From an uncultured Flavobacteriales bacterium (GTDB lineage Bacteria > Bacteroidota > Bacteroidia > Flavobacteriales_D > Crocinitomicaceae), in assembly GCA_903899795.1 (NCBI GenBank), contig CAIUKX010000021.1, positions 1 to 9,327 on the forward strand: DNA of 9,327 nucleotides, given 5' to 3'. Below, piece after piece: positions 1-6,814 of this stretch. Every line of letters starts with the position of its first letter. The first letter of the stretch is position 1. Both the position numbers and the translations under genes were made by a program. Under the pieces are notes generated by a model. That model saw only the letters and a list, made by a program, of their open reading frames with translations. It searched no databases and had not been told where the DNA came from.

Positions 1-67
1 GGGCTTTAAAATGTCTTTTACAAGCCTCTTCGTTAGGGAAATAATGTAAAAATTCAATTATTGTCAT
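1..67 (-). CDS. IS1595-like transposase, N-terminal fragment (cut by window edge)
   Basis: Reading leftward from the ATG at 67-65, 22 codons stay open to the window edge and give MTIIEFLHYFPNEEACKRHF followed by KA. A short start of the type 'I-x-E-F-x-x-x-F-P-[ND]-E-x-[AS]-C' is typical of IS1595/ISXO2-family transposases. In that family the opening helix precedes a zinc-ribbon and then a DDE (ISXO2-like) catalytic domain. Only the opening helix is visible here, so neither catalytic residues nor intactness can be judged. A sequence resembling a -7 box (GATATTTG on the minus strand, at 80-87) lies 12 nt upstream. The outer end of the element should lie somewhere between about 70 and 240, but I could not identify a terminal inverted repeat or target duplication. 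The call rests on the family's recognisable N-terminus from memory. Another small protein starting the same way is possible. Confidence 0.55.
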   Translation of the reverse strand, partial: MTIIEFLHYFPNEEACKRHFKA

Positions 68-134
68 AACTTTTTTCTACAAATATCTCACAGCGAAAAG
101 TAATCTATTTACGTTGTGGTAAACTTGCGACGAC

Positions 135-153
135 TCAATTAATTATTAATTGA
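135..153. repeat. AT-rich perfect palindrome upstream of hutU
   Basis: The 19 bases TCAATTAATTATTAATTGA form 9-bp arms around a single central T. They are followed immediately by another AATTAATT at 153-160. The repeat lies between the transposase start and the hutU promoter box, about 90 bp upstream of that box. It could be an operator, a site near the end of the insertion element, or chance in AT-rich DNA. It has no GC stem, so it is a poor terminator. Confidence 0.4.
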
Positions 154-242
154 ATTAATTCCCGATTAAATCCGTCATTATTTATTCCGATAATTCGATA
201 TTAAAAATTCAGCATTCAATATTTATTTTTCCTAAATCATGC

Positions 243-261
243 TACCTTTGCTGAAAAGAGG
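243..261 (+). promoter_or_regulatory. hutU -7 promoter box and ribosome binding site
   Basis: TACCTTTG at 243-250 matches the Bacteroidota -7 consensus TAnnTTTG at every fixed position. A purine-rich AAAGAGG at 255-261 sits 5 nt before the ATG at 267, an unusually good ribosome binding site for this phylum. With a transcription start about 5-8 nt after the box, the leader would be only about 10 nt and would begin close to the ribosome binding site. No clear TTG/TTTG -33 element is visible 17-23 bp further upstream, where the DNA is a T-rich stretch. Confidence 0.5.
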
Positions 262-266
262 TTATC

Positions 267-2288
267 ATGACTCAAGAGGTATTTCATAAAGAGATTTTAG
301 AAGGAATTCCAGCGGCTATTCCAGCTAAACAAGCATACGATCCTACGATCAACCATGCACCCAAAAGAAAAGAAATCTTAAGTGCGGAAGAAAAGAAATT
401 GGCATTACGAAATGCACTTCGGTATTTTCCAAAGGATCAGCATGAGGAACTGGCTTCAGAATTTATTCATGAATTAGAAACCTACGGTCGAATCTATATG
501 TATAGATACAGGCCGAGTCATACAATGTTTGCCCGACCGATACAAGATTATCCGGGTAAATGTTTGCAGGCAAAAGCTATCATGCTGATGATTCAAAATA
601 ATTTGGATTATGCAGTTGCTCAACATCCACACGAATTGATTACGTATGGCGGAAACGGTGCCGTATTTCAAAATTGGATTCAATATCGTTTAACCATGAA
701 ATATTTGGCTGAAATGACTGATGAGCAAACGCTTGTTATGTATTCCGGCCATCCAATGGGATTGTTCCCTTCACATAAAGATGCCCCACGTGTTGTTGTA
801 ACAAACGGAATGATGATTCCAAATTATTCGAAACCGGATGATTGGGAAAAATTCAATGCGTTGGGTGTCACGCAATACGGACAAATGACAGCAGGTTCCT
901 ATATGTACATCGGACCTCAGGGAATTGTTCACGGAACAACGATAACGGTATTAAATGCGGGAAGAAAAATTTCCAAAAATGGAGAAGGTTTAGAAGGTAA
1001 ACTATTTGTAACTGCTGGATTGGGCGGAATGTCCGGCGCTCAGCCAAAAGCAGGTAATATTGCAGGTTGTGTTTCAGTTACGGCTGAAGTGAATCCAAAA
1101 GCGGTGAATACACGTCATTCACAAGGTTGGGTGGATGAAGTATATGATGATTTGAATGCATTGTGTGAACGAGTTCGAAAAGCAAAAGCAGGGAAAGAAA
1201 TTGTATCGATTGCCTATATTGGAAATATTGTGGATGTATGGGAAAAATTCGATACTGAAAATATTTTTGTAGAATTGGGATCAGATCAAACCTCATTGCA
1301 TAATCCATGGGCAGGAGGATATTATCCGGTCGGAATTAGTTTTGAAGCATCCAACAAAATGATGGCAGATGAACCTGCGTTATTCGAGCAAAAAGTGAAA
1401 GAAACATTGTTTCGTCACGCTGCTTCAGTTAATAAACATACGGCAAAAGGAACTTACTTTTTCGATTATGGAAATGCCTTCCTTTTAGAGGCTTCAAGAG
1501 CAGGTGCAGATGTAATGGCAGTCAATGGAATAGATTTCAAATATCCTTCTTATGTACAAGATATATTAGGGCCAATGTGTTTCGATTTTGGTTTCGGACC
1601 ATTCAGATGGGTTTGCACATCCGGTAAACCAGAAGATTTACAACGTACGGATGAGATTGCATGTGAGGTCTTAGAAGAGATGATGAAAAACAGCCCTGTT
1701 GAAATTCAACAGCAAATGGCAGATAACATTCGTTGGATCAAAGGTGCTCAGCAAAATAAATTGGTGGTTGGATCGCAGGCACGGATCTTATATGCAGATG
1801 CGGAAGGACGTATGCGTATCGCTGAGGCATTCAACAATGCGATTGAAAGAGGAGAGATAGGCGAGGTCGTTTTAGGAAGAGATCATCACGATGTCTCCGG
1901 AACGGATTCACCGTATCGCGAAACTTCAAATATCTATGATGGTTCACGTTTTACAGCTGATATGGCGATCCAAAATGTAATTGGTGACAGTTTCAGAGGA
2001 GCAACCTGGGTTTCCATTCACAATGGAGGAGGAGTAGGCTGGGGAGAAGTAATCAATGGCGGATTCGGGATGCTTTTGGATGGTTCCAGAGAAGCTGATC
2101 GACGACTGAAAATGATGTTGCACTGGGATGTTAATAATGGAATCTCCCGAAGAAGCTGGGCTAGAAACGAAGGTGCTATGTTCGCAATCAAACGTGCTAT
2201 GGAAGTTGAGCCTCTTTTAAAGGTAACGATTCCTGAGTTAGTTGATGATGAAATAATAGAAGGAATATTCTCGACAGTATCTAAATAA
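267..2288 (+). CDS. hutU: Urocanate hydratase (urocanase), long form
   Basis: This cytosolic NAD+-dependent enzyme converts urocanate to imidazolone propionate, the second step of histidine degradation. The protein is 673 aa, against about 555 aa for the well-studied Pseudomonas enzyme, and fits the longer subgroup that also includes vertebrate urocanases. Visible family blocks are ITYGGNGAVFQNW (125-137), YSGHPMGLFPS (159-169), the NAD-binding glycine-rich VTAGLGGMSGAQPKAG (248-263), FGPFRWVCTSG (443-453), LGRDHHDVSGTDSPYRETSN (536-555) and HNGGGVGWGEVINGGFG (585-601). The position of the classical bacterial signature F-Q-G-L-P-x-R-I-C-W reads VVGSQARILY (500-509), so the signature cysteine is absent. 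The start is chosen from the promoter box and ribosome binding site just upstream. No other histidine-utilisation gene is in the window. The gene runs head-on into the DUF2490 gene with a 4-bp gap and no terminator. Confidence 0.96.
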   Translation: MTQEVFHKEILEGIPAAIPAKQAYDPTINHAPKRKEILSAEEKKLALRNALRYFPKDQHEELASEFIHELETYGRIYMYRYRPSHTMFARPIQDYPGKCLQAKAIMLMIQNNLDYAVAQHPHELITYGGNGAVFQNWIQYRLTMKYLAEMTDEQTLVMYSGHPMGLFPSHKDAPRVVVTNGMMIPNYSKPDDWEKFNALGVTQYGQMTAGSYMYIGPQGIVHGTTITVLNAGRKISKNGEGLEGKLFVTAGLGGMSGAQPKAGNIAGCVSVTAEVNPKAVNTRHSQGWVDEVYDDLNALCERVRKAKAGKEIVSIAYIGNIVDVWEKFDTENIFVELGSDQTSLHNPWAGGYYPVGISFEASNKMMADEPALFEQKVKETLFRHAASVNKHTAKGTYFFDYGNAFLLEASRAGADVMAVNGIDFKYPSYVQDILGPMCFDFGFGPFRWVCTSGKPEDLQRTDEIACEVLEEMMKNSPVEIQQQMADNIRWIKGAQQNKLVVGSQARILYADAEGRMRIAEAFNNAIERGEIGEVVLGRDHHDVSGTDSPYRETSNIYDGSRFTADMAIQNVIGDSFRGATWVSIHNGGGVGWGEVINGGFGMLLDGSREADRRLKMMLHWDVNNGISRRSWARNEGAMFAIKRAMEVEPLLKVTIPELVDDEIIEGIFSTVSK

Positions 2289-2292
2289 TACA

Positions 2293-3069
2293 TTAAAACA
2301 ATTCGTTTTCTTTTCTTTTATCTCCGCCCTTGTCATCTTTGTCATTGGAGATATTGGATTTGAATATTTTCTTGAGCTTCTTCATCTTTTGAGGGAGATT
2401 CAAAGCGTATGAAATTCCCAAAACATGATTGACGGATGTCGGCTTTGTTAGATGGTAATCAAATTGGTAGAAATAGAATAAATGGATCGAGTTGTATTTG
2501 TTGTAATCAAAAGACAATAAAGCTACATTTCTCAATTTCGATACAAAAACGGGTGGATTATAATTACTGGTACGATCCAAAATATTGATGGTAGGTTCAC
2601 TCGATACTGCAATTTTCAAATAATTATTGACTCTCCTCTGAATTCTTAGTCTCATTCTCCATTGATTAATGGGTTGGTCGCACAGATAATTTCCCGTAAA
2701 ATGATTTCTGGTTTGTTGGAATGCATTCCGATAAATAAAAGTCAGGTTTTTTACTTTGAATTTGTACGAAAGTCCTGCGTAGAAGACATGTTCATCAATG
2801 TATTTATCGGTATTGAATTGATAGAGAAGTTCCGCATTCAGATTCTTGGTAATGTTTTTTCCTCCTAAAAAGTAAAAATCGCTTCTGTAAAATTGAGTTG
2901 AATTTTGAAAGTACCGTGTTTCGTATTGAAGTGAGACGTATGATTTTTTCGAGACATTTTTTGTCAACTGAAACCAGTACCAGGTATTAAAATCAGATGT
3001 TCTCAACGCTTGAGAAAAGCTTCCTGAATTCACAAAAAGTACAAGTGTCAAACAAAGGAAAAATTTCAT
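2293..3069 (-). CDS. DUF2490 family outer-membrane beta-barrel protein
   Basis: The 258-aa protein starts with a Sec signal peptide (basic K2, hydrophobic FFLCLTLVLFV, likely cleavage near SFSQ at 17-20). The mature part alternates aromatic and polar residues in strand-like segments, for example DFNTWYWFQLTKNV (26-39), YVSLQYETRYF (44-54), AELLYQF (79-85), HVFYAGLSYKF (94-104), SIHLFYFYQFDYHL (194-207) and VNHVLGISYALNL (213-225). The opening W-x-W with R and Y spacing and the overall length fit the DUF2490 family, predicted barrels common in Bacteroidota with no settled function. After the last strand-like segment there is an unusual tail of about 34 residues, rich in K, D, N and E (226-258), which would probably face the periplasm. 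The gene is transcribed alone from the 3070-3357 gap, where two TAnnTTTG boxes lie upstream. The substrate is unknown. Confidence 0.8.
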   Translation of the reverse strand: MKFFLCLTLVLFVNSGSFSQALRTSDFNTWYWFQLTKNVSKKSYVSLQYETRYFQNSTQFYRSDFYFLGGKNITKNLNAELLYQFNTDKYIDEHVFYAGLSYKFKVKNLTFIYRNAFQQTRNHFTGNYLCDQPINQWRMRLRIQRRVNNYLKIAVSSEPTINILDRTSNYNPPVFVSKLRNVALLSFDYNKYNSIHLFYFYQFDYHLTKPTSVNHVLGISYALNLPQKMKKLKKIFKSNISNDKDDKGGDKRKENELF

Positions 3070-3097
3070 GCAGTAAGGATCGTTTTATGATTTTCAG

Positions 3098-3120
3098 CAA
3101 ATCTACTTCGAACAAATATA
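3098..3120 (-). promoter_or_regulatory. Two candidate -7 boxes for the DUF2490 gene
   Basis: On the minus strand TAGATTTG (3098-3105) and TATATTTG (3113-3120) both match TAnnTTTG fully. They lie 28 and 43 nt upstream of the ATG at 3069, a normal distance for a short leader. No convincing TTG -33 partner sits 17-23 bp upstream of either box, and the DNA is AT-rich, so one or both could be chance. Confidence 0.35.
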
Positions 3121-3270
3121 TCATTTCTTTTTATTTGAAGTATTCTAAATCGTTTACAAATAGTAAATAGAACTCGAACAGAGAAATAAGATTGATTTTT
3201 GCGAAAATAAAACTCTTATTTTTAAGGTATAGAAATGTCGGAAGAGCAGTATTGGCAAGGGTATAAAGCT

Positions 3271-3304
3271 TTTTAACGGTTAAGAAACCAATAATTCGTT
3301 AAAA
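3271..3304. repeat. Inverted repeat downstream of the U32 gene
   Basis: TTTTAACG at 3271-3278 is repeated inverted as CGTTAAAA at 3297-3304. Inside lies a second small hairpin, GGTT (3278-3281) with AACC (3286-3289). It is placed 54 nt past the U32 stop codon, so it could end the leftward transcript. The stem is AT-rich and lacks a clear T-run on the minus strand, so its role as a terminator is weakly supported. Confidence 0.25.
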
Positions 3305-3357
3305 TCTCATCCAATTACTTAGATTACAATGACCGAAATTTAATATTGATTTTGGGG

Positions 3358-5229
3358 CTACAAAAACACCTGATCCTCGTCGTATTCCAATTCGGCGTCT
3401 TTTTCCCAGATTTCCATTTCACACGGTTTGCAGTTGAATTTCAATTTGTATTCCACTTCTCCTTGTTTCAAAGTCAAGGGTTCCACAACTTTTTCGCCCA
3501 TGGTTTCCCGTTGGAATCTCGGACATTTACCTAGTTCGTATTTAACACAATACTTGGTAGTCATCACTCTTGATTTTCCAGGATCCCATTGCAATTCGAA
3601 TGCTCTTTCGATTTCAGTAACTCCATGTCTTTTGTAAAAAGCTCTCGCCATTTTATTCGAAACATTGTAGGTGAAATCTAATTTTGATACCGGATAAGGA
3701 TGGTCTGTTTTTGTGATTTGAAATTCCTCACGATGATATTCTGCTATCCGTATATCAACCAATTGCTCCAGAACAGTCCGTCTGATTTCATTTACCTTAG
3801 AAATAGGTAAGAACCAGTTTTGAGAAAAATCGACTTCCATTTCATCCACGATGAAAGGTGTATTTCCAGTTTTGGCTAAATTTTTCTTGATGTCAGCTAT
3901 GATGGATTCGTCTTTTTTCGAAACTTCTTTTTCAGTGATATATGATGATGTACTTTGATGACCGTCCTCATCTGTGGCTACCAATTCAAATCCTTGAGCA
4001 GTTTCCGAGAGTACTAATTTTACACCTATTTTTCGGATAGTACTGTCTTCTCTTTCAACTAATTTATTGAATTCTGCATCAGAATTCCGGTAGATGTCAG
4101 TGCCTTCTTTGATCAGTTTAAACGTGTTCGGGATAACCAGATTGTTGAGAATTACATTGATTTGCGCACCATCTGCTTCATCATTCTCATTGAGGAAATA
4201 GAGTCCATCACCATTGTTCAGTAATTCAGAATTTTCGATAATGTAACCTTTTCCTTTTCCTTCCAGCAATTTACCAATGTATTGTCCTTTTGATTTCGGA
4301 CTATCCCACGAACCAATTTTTTCGGTTCTTTTATTTACAAAGTAATCCGTATACCCTCTGTTGAAACTTCTGTCCATTTTTGCTTCAAAATTGAACGTCG
4401 TTCTACCAGAAGATGCTTTTTGAAAATTGTCATTGGTTGACAAGAAGTGATCCAATCGCTGTCTTAAGTATGAAACATTGTTTTTGACGTAAACAATATC
4501 TTTTAATCTCCCTTCAATCTTGAATGAAGTTATTCCCGCTTCAATCAGGTTGGGAAGTTGATCGCTTAAATCCAAATCTTTGATGGATAATAAGTGACTG
4601 TTGGCGATCAATGTTTTGCCTGTTCCGTCAACCAGGTTGTAGGGAAGACGACAGTTTTGAGCACATGAACCTCTGTTAGCACTTCGTTCACCTCCGGCAA
4701 TACTCATGTAGCAATTTCCGCTGAAAGAAACGCAAAGCGCTCCTGAAACGAAGAATTCCAATTCAACATCCGTAGTTTCGTGTATTTCCTTGATTTGATC
4801 CAGATTCAATTCTCTCGCCAAAACTACACGCTGCATCCCTGCATCTTTCAAAAACTTGACATGCTTAGGATCTCTGTTGTTTGCCTGTGTACTCGCATGA
4901 ATGACAATAGGAGGTAAATCCATTTCCATGATTGCCATGTCTTGAACGATCAGAGCATCAACACCAATGTCGTATAATTTATGGATCAATTTCTTACAGT
5001 CCTCTAATTCATTGTCATACAAAATGGTATTGATTACAACAAACACCTGTGCTTTGAAAAGGTGAGCATATTTAACCAATTCAGCAATATCTTCTATAGA
5101 ATTTGTTGCATTTGAGCGGGCACCATACTGAGGTGCACCAATATATACAGCATCAGCACCTGAATTGATTGCAAGCATCCCCTGCAATAAATTCTTAGCC
5201 GGAGCGAGAATTTCAACTTTCTTTTTCAT
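3358..5229 (-). CDS. U32 family protein, RlhA-like (23S rRNA C hydroxylation)
   Basis: The protein is 623 aa, close to the roughly 650 aa of E. coli RlhA (YdcP), and starts with the typical KVEILAPAKN block. ADAVYIGAPQYGAR (25-38) and HASTQANN (111-118) are conserved barrel segments. EFFVSGALCVSFSGNCYMS (158-176) matches the U32 signature E-x-F-x2-G-[SA]-[LIVM]-C-x4-G-x-C-x-[LIVM]-S exactly. Cysteines 166, 173, 189 and 193 form the first cluster. The C-terminal part carries Y-C-V-K-Y-x-L-G-K-C-P (C561, C569) and C-K-P-C-E-M (C600, C603), as in RlhA-type proteins. The E. coli relatives RlhA and TrhP act with iron in hydroxylation of 23S rRNA cytidine and tRNA uridine, whereas older annotation calls them collagenase-like peptidases. 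An rRNA role here is inference. The ATG at 5229 is chosen over the upstream one at 5421 because homology begins there and the extension would overlap ndh. The first 11 residues after it are already family sequence. Confidence 0.88.
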   Translation of the reverse strand: MKKKVEILAPAKNLLQGMLAINSGADAVYIGAPQYGARSNATNSIEDIAELVKYAHLFKAQVFVVINTILYDNELEDCKKLIHKLYDIGVDALIVQDMAIMEMDLPPIVIHASTQANNRDPKHVKFLKDAGMQRVVLARELNLDQIKEIHETTDVELEFFVSGALCVSFSGNCYMSIAGGERSANRGSCAQNCRLPYNLVDGTGKTLIANSHLLSIKDLDLSDQLPNLIEAGITSFKIEGRLKDIVYVKNNVSYLRQRLDHFLSTNDNFQKASSGRTTFNFEAKMDRSFNRGYTDYFVNKRTEKIGSWDSPKSKGQYIGKLLEGKGKGYIIENSELLNNGDGLYFLNENDEADGAQINVILNNLVIPNTFKLIKEGTDIYRNSDAEFNKLVEREDSTIRKIGVKLVLSETAQGFELVATDEDGHQSTSSYITEKEVSKKDESIIADIKKNLAKTGNTPFIVDEMEVDFSQNWFLPISKVNEIRRTVLEQLVDIRIAEYHREEFQITKTDHPYPVSKLDFTYNVSNKMARAFYKRHGVTEIERAFELQWDPGKSRVMTTKYCVKYELGKCPRFQRETMGEKVVEPLTLKQGEVEYKLKFNCKPCEMEIWEKDAELEYDEDQVFL

Positions 5230-5235
5230 CCGGTG

Positions 5236-5266
5236 CAAAGTTCCGCAATTATTTGATTGATTGCAA
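5236..5266 (-). promoter_or_regulatory. Weak candidate promoter for the U32 gene
   Basis: On the minus strand GAACTTTG (5236-5243, one mismatch to TAnnTTTG) is preceded by TTG (5264-5266) at a spacing of 20 bp, within the range known for Bacteroidota promoters. The box ends only 6 nt before the ATG, which would make the transcript nearly leaderless. This is unusual and lowers confidence. Confidence 0.2.
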
Positions 5267-5346
5267 CTATCTGATAAAATAAGCTTTGACGAATTTTTTA
5301 AAGTTGTATTTAACAAATAATTTCCCACTTCTTCTGCAATTCTTAG

Positions 5347-5354
5347 TACATTTA
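5347..5354 (+). promoter_or_regulatory. Weak candidate -7 box for ndh
   Basis: TACATTTA differs from TAnnTTTG at the last base and lies 23 nt before the ndh ATG. No TTG element is seen at the expected distance and no Shine-Dalgarno sequence precedes the start. It is the best candidate in the 148-bp region shared with the divergent U32 gene. Confidence 0.2.
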
Positions 5355-5377
5355 ACACCATCCAAAAATTGTAAGAT

Positions 5378-6661
5378 ATGAATGCAAATATTCCAAAATC
5401 CTTGCAAAAACGAGTCGTCATTGTGGGGGGTGGATTCGGTGGATTGAAACTAGCTCAAGAAATATTGAATTCTGATTATCAGGTGGTTTTGGTTGATAGA
5501 AATAATTATCACCAGTTTCAACCCTTGTTTTATCAGGTTGCCACAGCCGGATTGGAACCTAGCTCGATAGCTTTTCCTTTCCGAAAGATTTTTCACAAAA
5601 ACAGGAACTTTCATTTTCGGTTGACTGAAGTCAAAAAAATAGATCCGGTAGAAAAGAAAATCGAAACGGAAATCGGTGAAATTACGTATGATTATCTGAT
5701 CATTGCTACAGGTGCAGATACTAACTTTTTCGGAAATCAGCAGATTGCTCAAAACAGCATGCCGATGAAAAGTATTGCGGAAGCTTTAGCGCTTCGGAAT
5801 GCTTTTTTTCAACGCTTGGAAGATGCTTTGAATTCATCTACTGTGGAAGAAAAAGAGATGAACATGAATATTGTCATTGTGGGTGGAGGAGCAACCGGTG
5901 TTGAAGTTGCAGGAACCTTAGCGGAAATGAGAAGTTATATTCTACCAAAAGACTATCCTGAAATGGACTTCAAATCTATGAAAATTATTCTGCTGGAAGG
6001 TTCTTCACGTGTACTGAATGCAATGGCAGAGGTTTCTTGTATTAAGGCGAAAGAATATTTGACCAAAATGGGGGTTGAAGTAAAGCTGGATACCCATGTC
6101 ATTGATTACGACGGATCATATGTAAGTTTAAAAAATGGAGAAAAAATTCCTACCAAGACATTGGTTTGGGCAGCTGGAATTATTGGAAATCGAATTGAGG
6201 GTTTACCAGAAGAATCCTATATTCAAGGAGGACGAATGGTGGTAAATGCTTTCAATCAAGTTCAGGGTACAGATTCGATTTTTGCCATTGGAGATGTGGC
6301 TTGTATGATTACAGAAGACTATCCGAGAGGTCATCCACAAATGGCGCAACCTGCTATCCAACAGGGGAAAAATGTAGCGAACAACTTGAGAAATCTTGCA
6401 AAGAATCAGCCCTTGAAACCCTTTGTCTATAAAAATTTGGGAAGTATGGCAACTGTTGGACGTAACAAAGCTGTTGTTGAATTGCCGGGTTATAAATTTC
6501 AGGGATTTTTCGCATGGTTAGTCTGGTTGGTTGTACACCTGAAATCAATTTTAGGGATCAAAAACAAATTTGTAGTCCTTTTGAATTGGATATGGAATTA
6601 TATGACTTATAATTTGTCGTTGAGGTTGATTATTAAGCCCAAAAGTAAAAAGGACTTCTAA
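5378..6661 (+). CDS. ndh: Type II NADH:quinone oxidoreductase (NDH-2)
   Basis: This single-subunit peripheral-membrane flavoenzyme passes electrons from NADH to the quinone pool (menaquinone is expected in this phylum) without pumping protons. The 427 aa are normal for the family. Residues 13-22 (VVIVGGGFGG) form the first dinucleotide fold for FAD, ending at D40. IVIVGGGATGVEVAGTL (165-181) is the NADH fold and includes E176, the conserved glutamate of NDH-2 enzymes. AIGDVA (303-308) contacts FAD. AQPAIQQG (323-330) is the family's AQxAxQQG motif at the quinone site. The C-terminal stretch FFAWLVWLVVHLKSILG (377-393) with the following LLNWIWNYM (401-409) is hydrophobic and aromatic and fits the helices that anchor NDH-2 to the membrane. 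The basic end KPKSKKDF may sit at lipid headgroups. It is transcribed divergently from the U32 gene. A fused regulatory domain is absent. Confidence 0.95.
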   Translation: MNANIPKSLQKRVVIVGGGFGGLKLAQEILNSDYQVVLVDRNNYHQFQPLFYQVATAGLEPSSIAFPFRKIFHKNRNFHFRLTEVKKIDPVEKKIETEIGEITYDYLIIATGADTNFFGNQQIAQNSMPMKSIAEALALRNAFFQRLEDALNSSTVEEKEMNMNIVIVGGGATGVEVAGTLAEMRSYILPKDYPEMDFKSMKIILLEGSSRVLNAMAEVSCIKAKEYLTKMGVEVKLDTHVIDYDGSYVSLKNGEKIPTKTLVWAAGIIGNRIEGLPEESYIQGGRMVVNAFNQVQGTDSIFAIGDVACMITEDYPRGHPQMAQPAIQQGKNVANNLRNLAKNQPLKPFVYKNLGSMATVGRNKAVVELPGYKFQGFFAWLVWLVVHLKSILGIKNKFVVLLNWIWNYMTYNLSLRLIIKPKSKKDF

Positions 6662-6687
6662 AAATTGCTTTTCTTCGTTCGACTTCA

Positions 6688-6731
6688 AAATTGACATCCT
6701 CATTTACAACTGTAAACTGCGGTGTCAATTT
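6688..6731. repeat. Nested inverted repeat in convergent gap
   Basis: AAATTGACA (6688-6696) and TGTCAATTT (6723-6731) are perfect 9-bp inverted arms. Within the 26-nt loop a second perfect pair, TTTACA (6703-6708) and TGTAAA (6711-6716), forms its own hairpin with a 2-nt loop. Such a nested fold could act in either direction as part of a bidirectional terminator between ndh and the DUF4442 gene. It could also protect mRNA 3' ends, or be a dyad site for a protein. Confidence 0.55.
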
Positions 6732-6740
6732 CTTGCCTGC

Positions 6741-6777
6741 CTCAAAAAATCAAATTTTTTAGCTTCCCCTTTTTTTT
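6741..6777 (+). terminator. Candidate ndh terminator
   Basis: AAAAAAT (6744-6750) and ATTTTTT (6754-6760) pair around the loop CAA. The stem can be extended by CT/AG if C6743 is bulged. After CTTCCCC follow eight T residues (6770-6777). The stem is almost all A-T, so it is weak, and the T-run is separated from it by about 9 nt. The position, about 80 nt past the ndh stop and before the opposing gene's stop, fits a terminator region. Confidence 0.35.
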
Positions 6778-6814
6778 ACAGTAATTTATGAATTTTTAGA
6801 GCTGTCCTTATATT

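Noticed and set aside
2018..2293. Minus-strand open frame of 91 codons opposite the end of hutU
   Set aside because: It is fully antisense to strongly conserved urocanase motifs and shows no homology-like pattern.
3070..3357. The 288-bp gap as a site for an RNA gene or CRISPR
   Set aside because: No tandem spaced repeats, no tRNA-like cloverleaf and no GC-rich structured stretch were seen; only the promoter boxes, the short ORF and the weak inverted repeat reported above.
5230..5421. A 64-codon in-frame N-terminal extension of the U32 protein starting at 5421
   Set aside because: Family homology starts at MKKKVEILAPAKN (5229), the extension has no domain-like pattern, and it would overlap the start of the divergent ndh gene by 44 nt.
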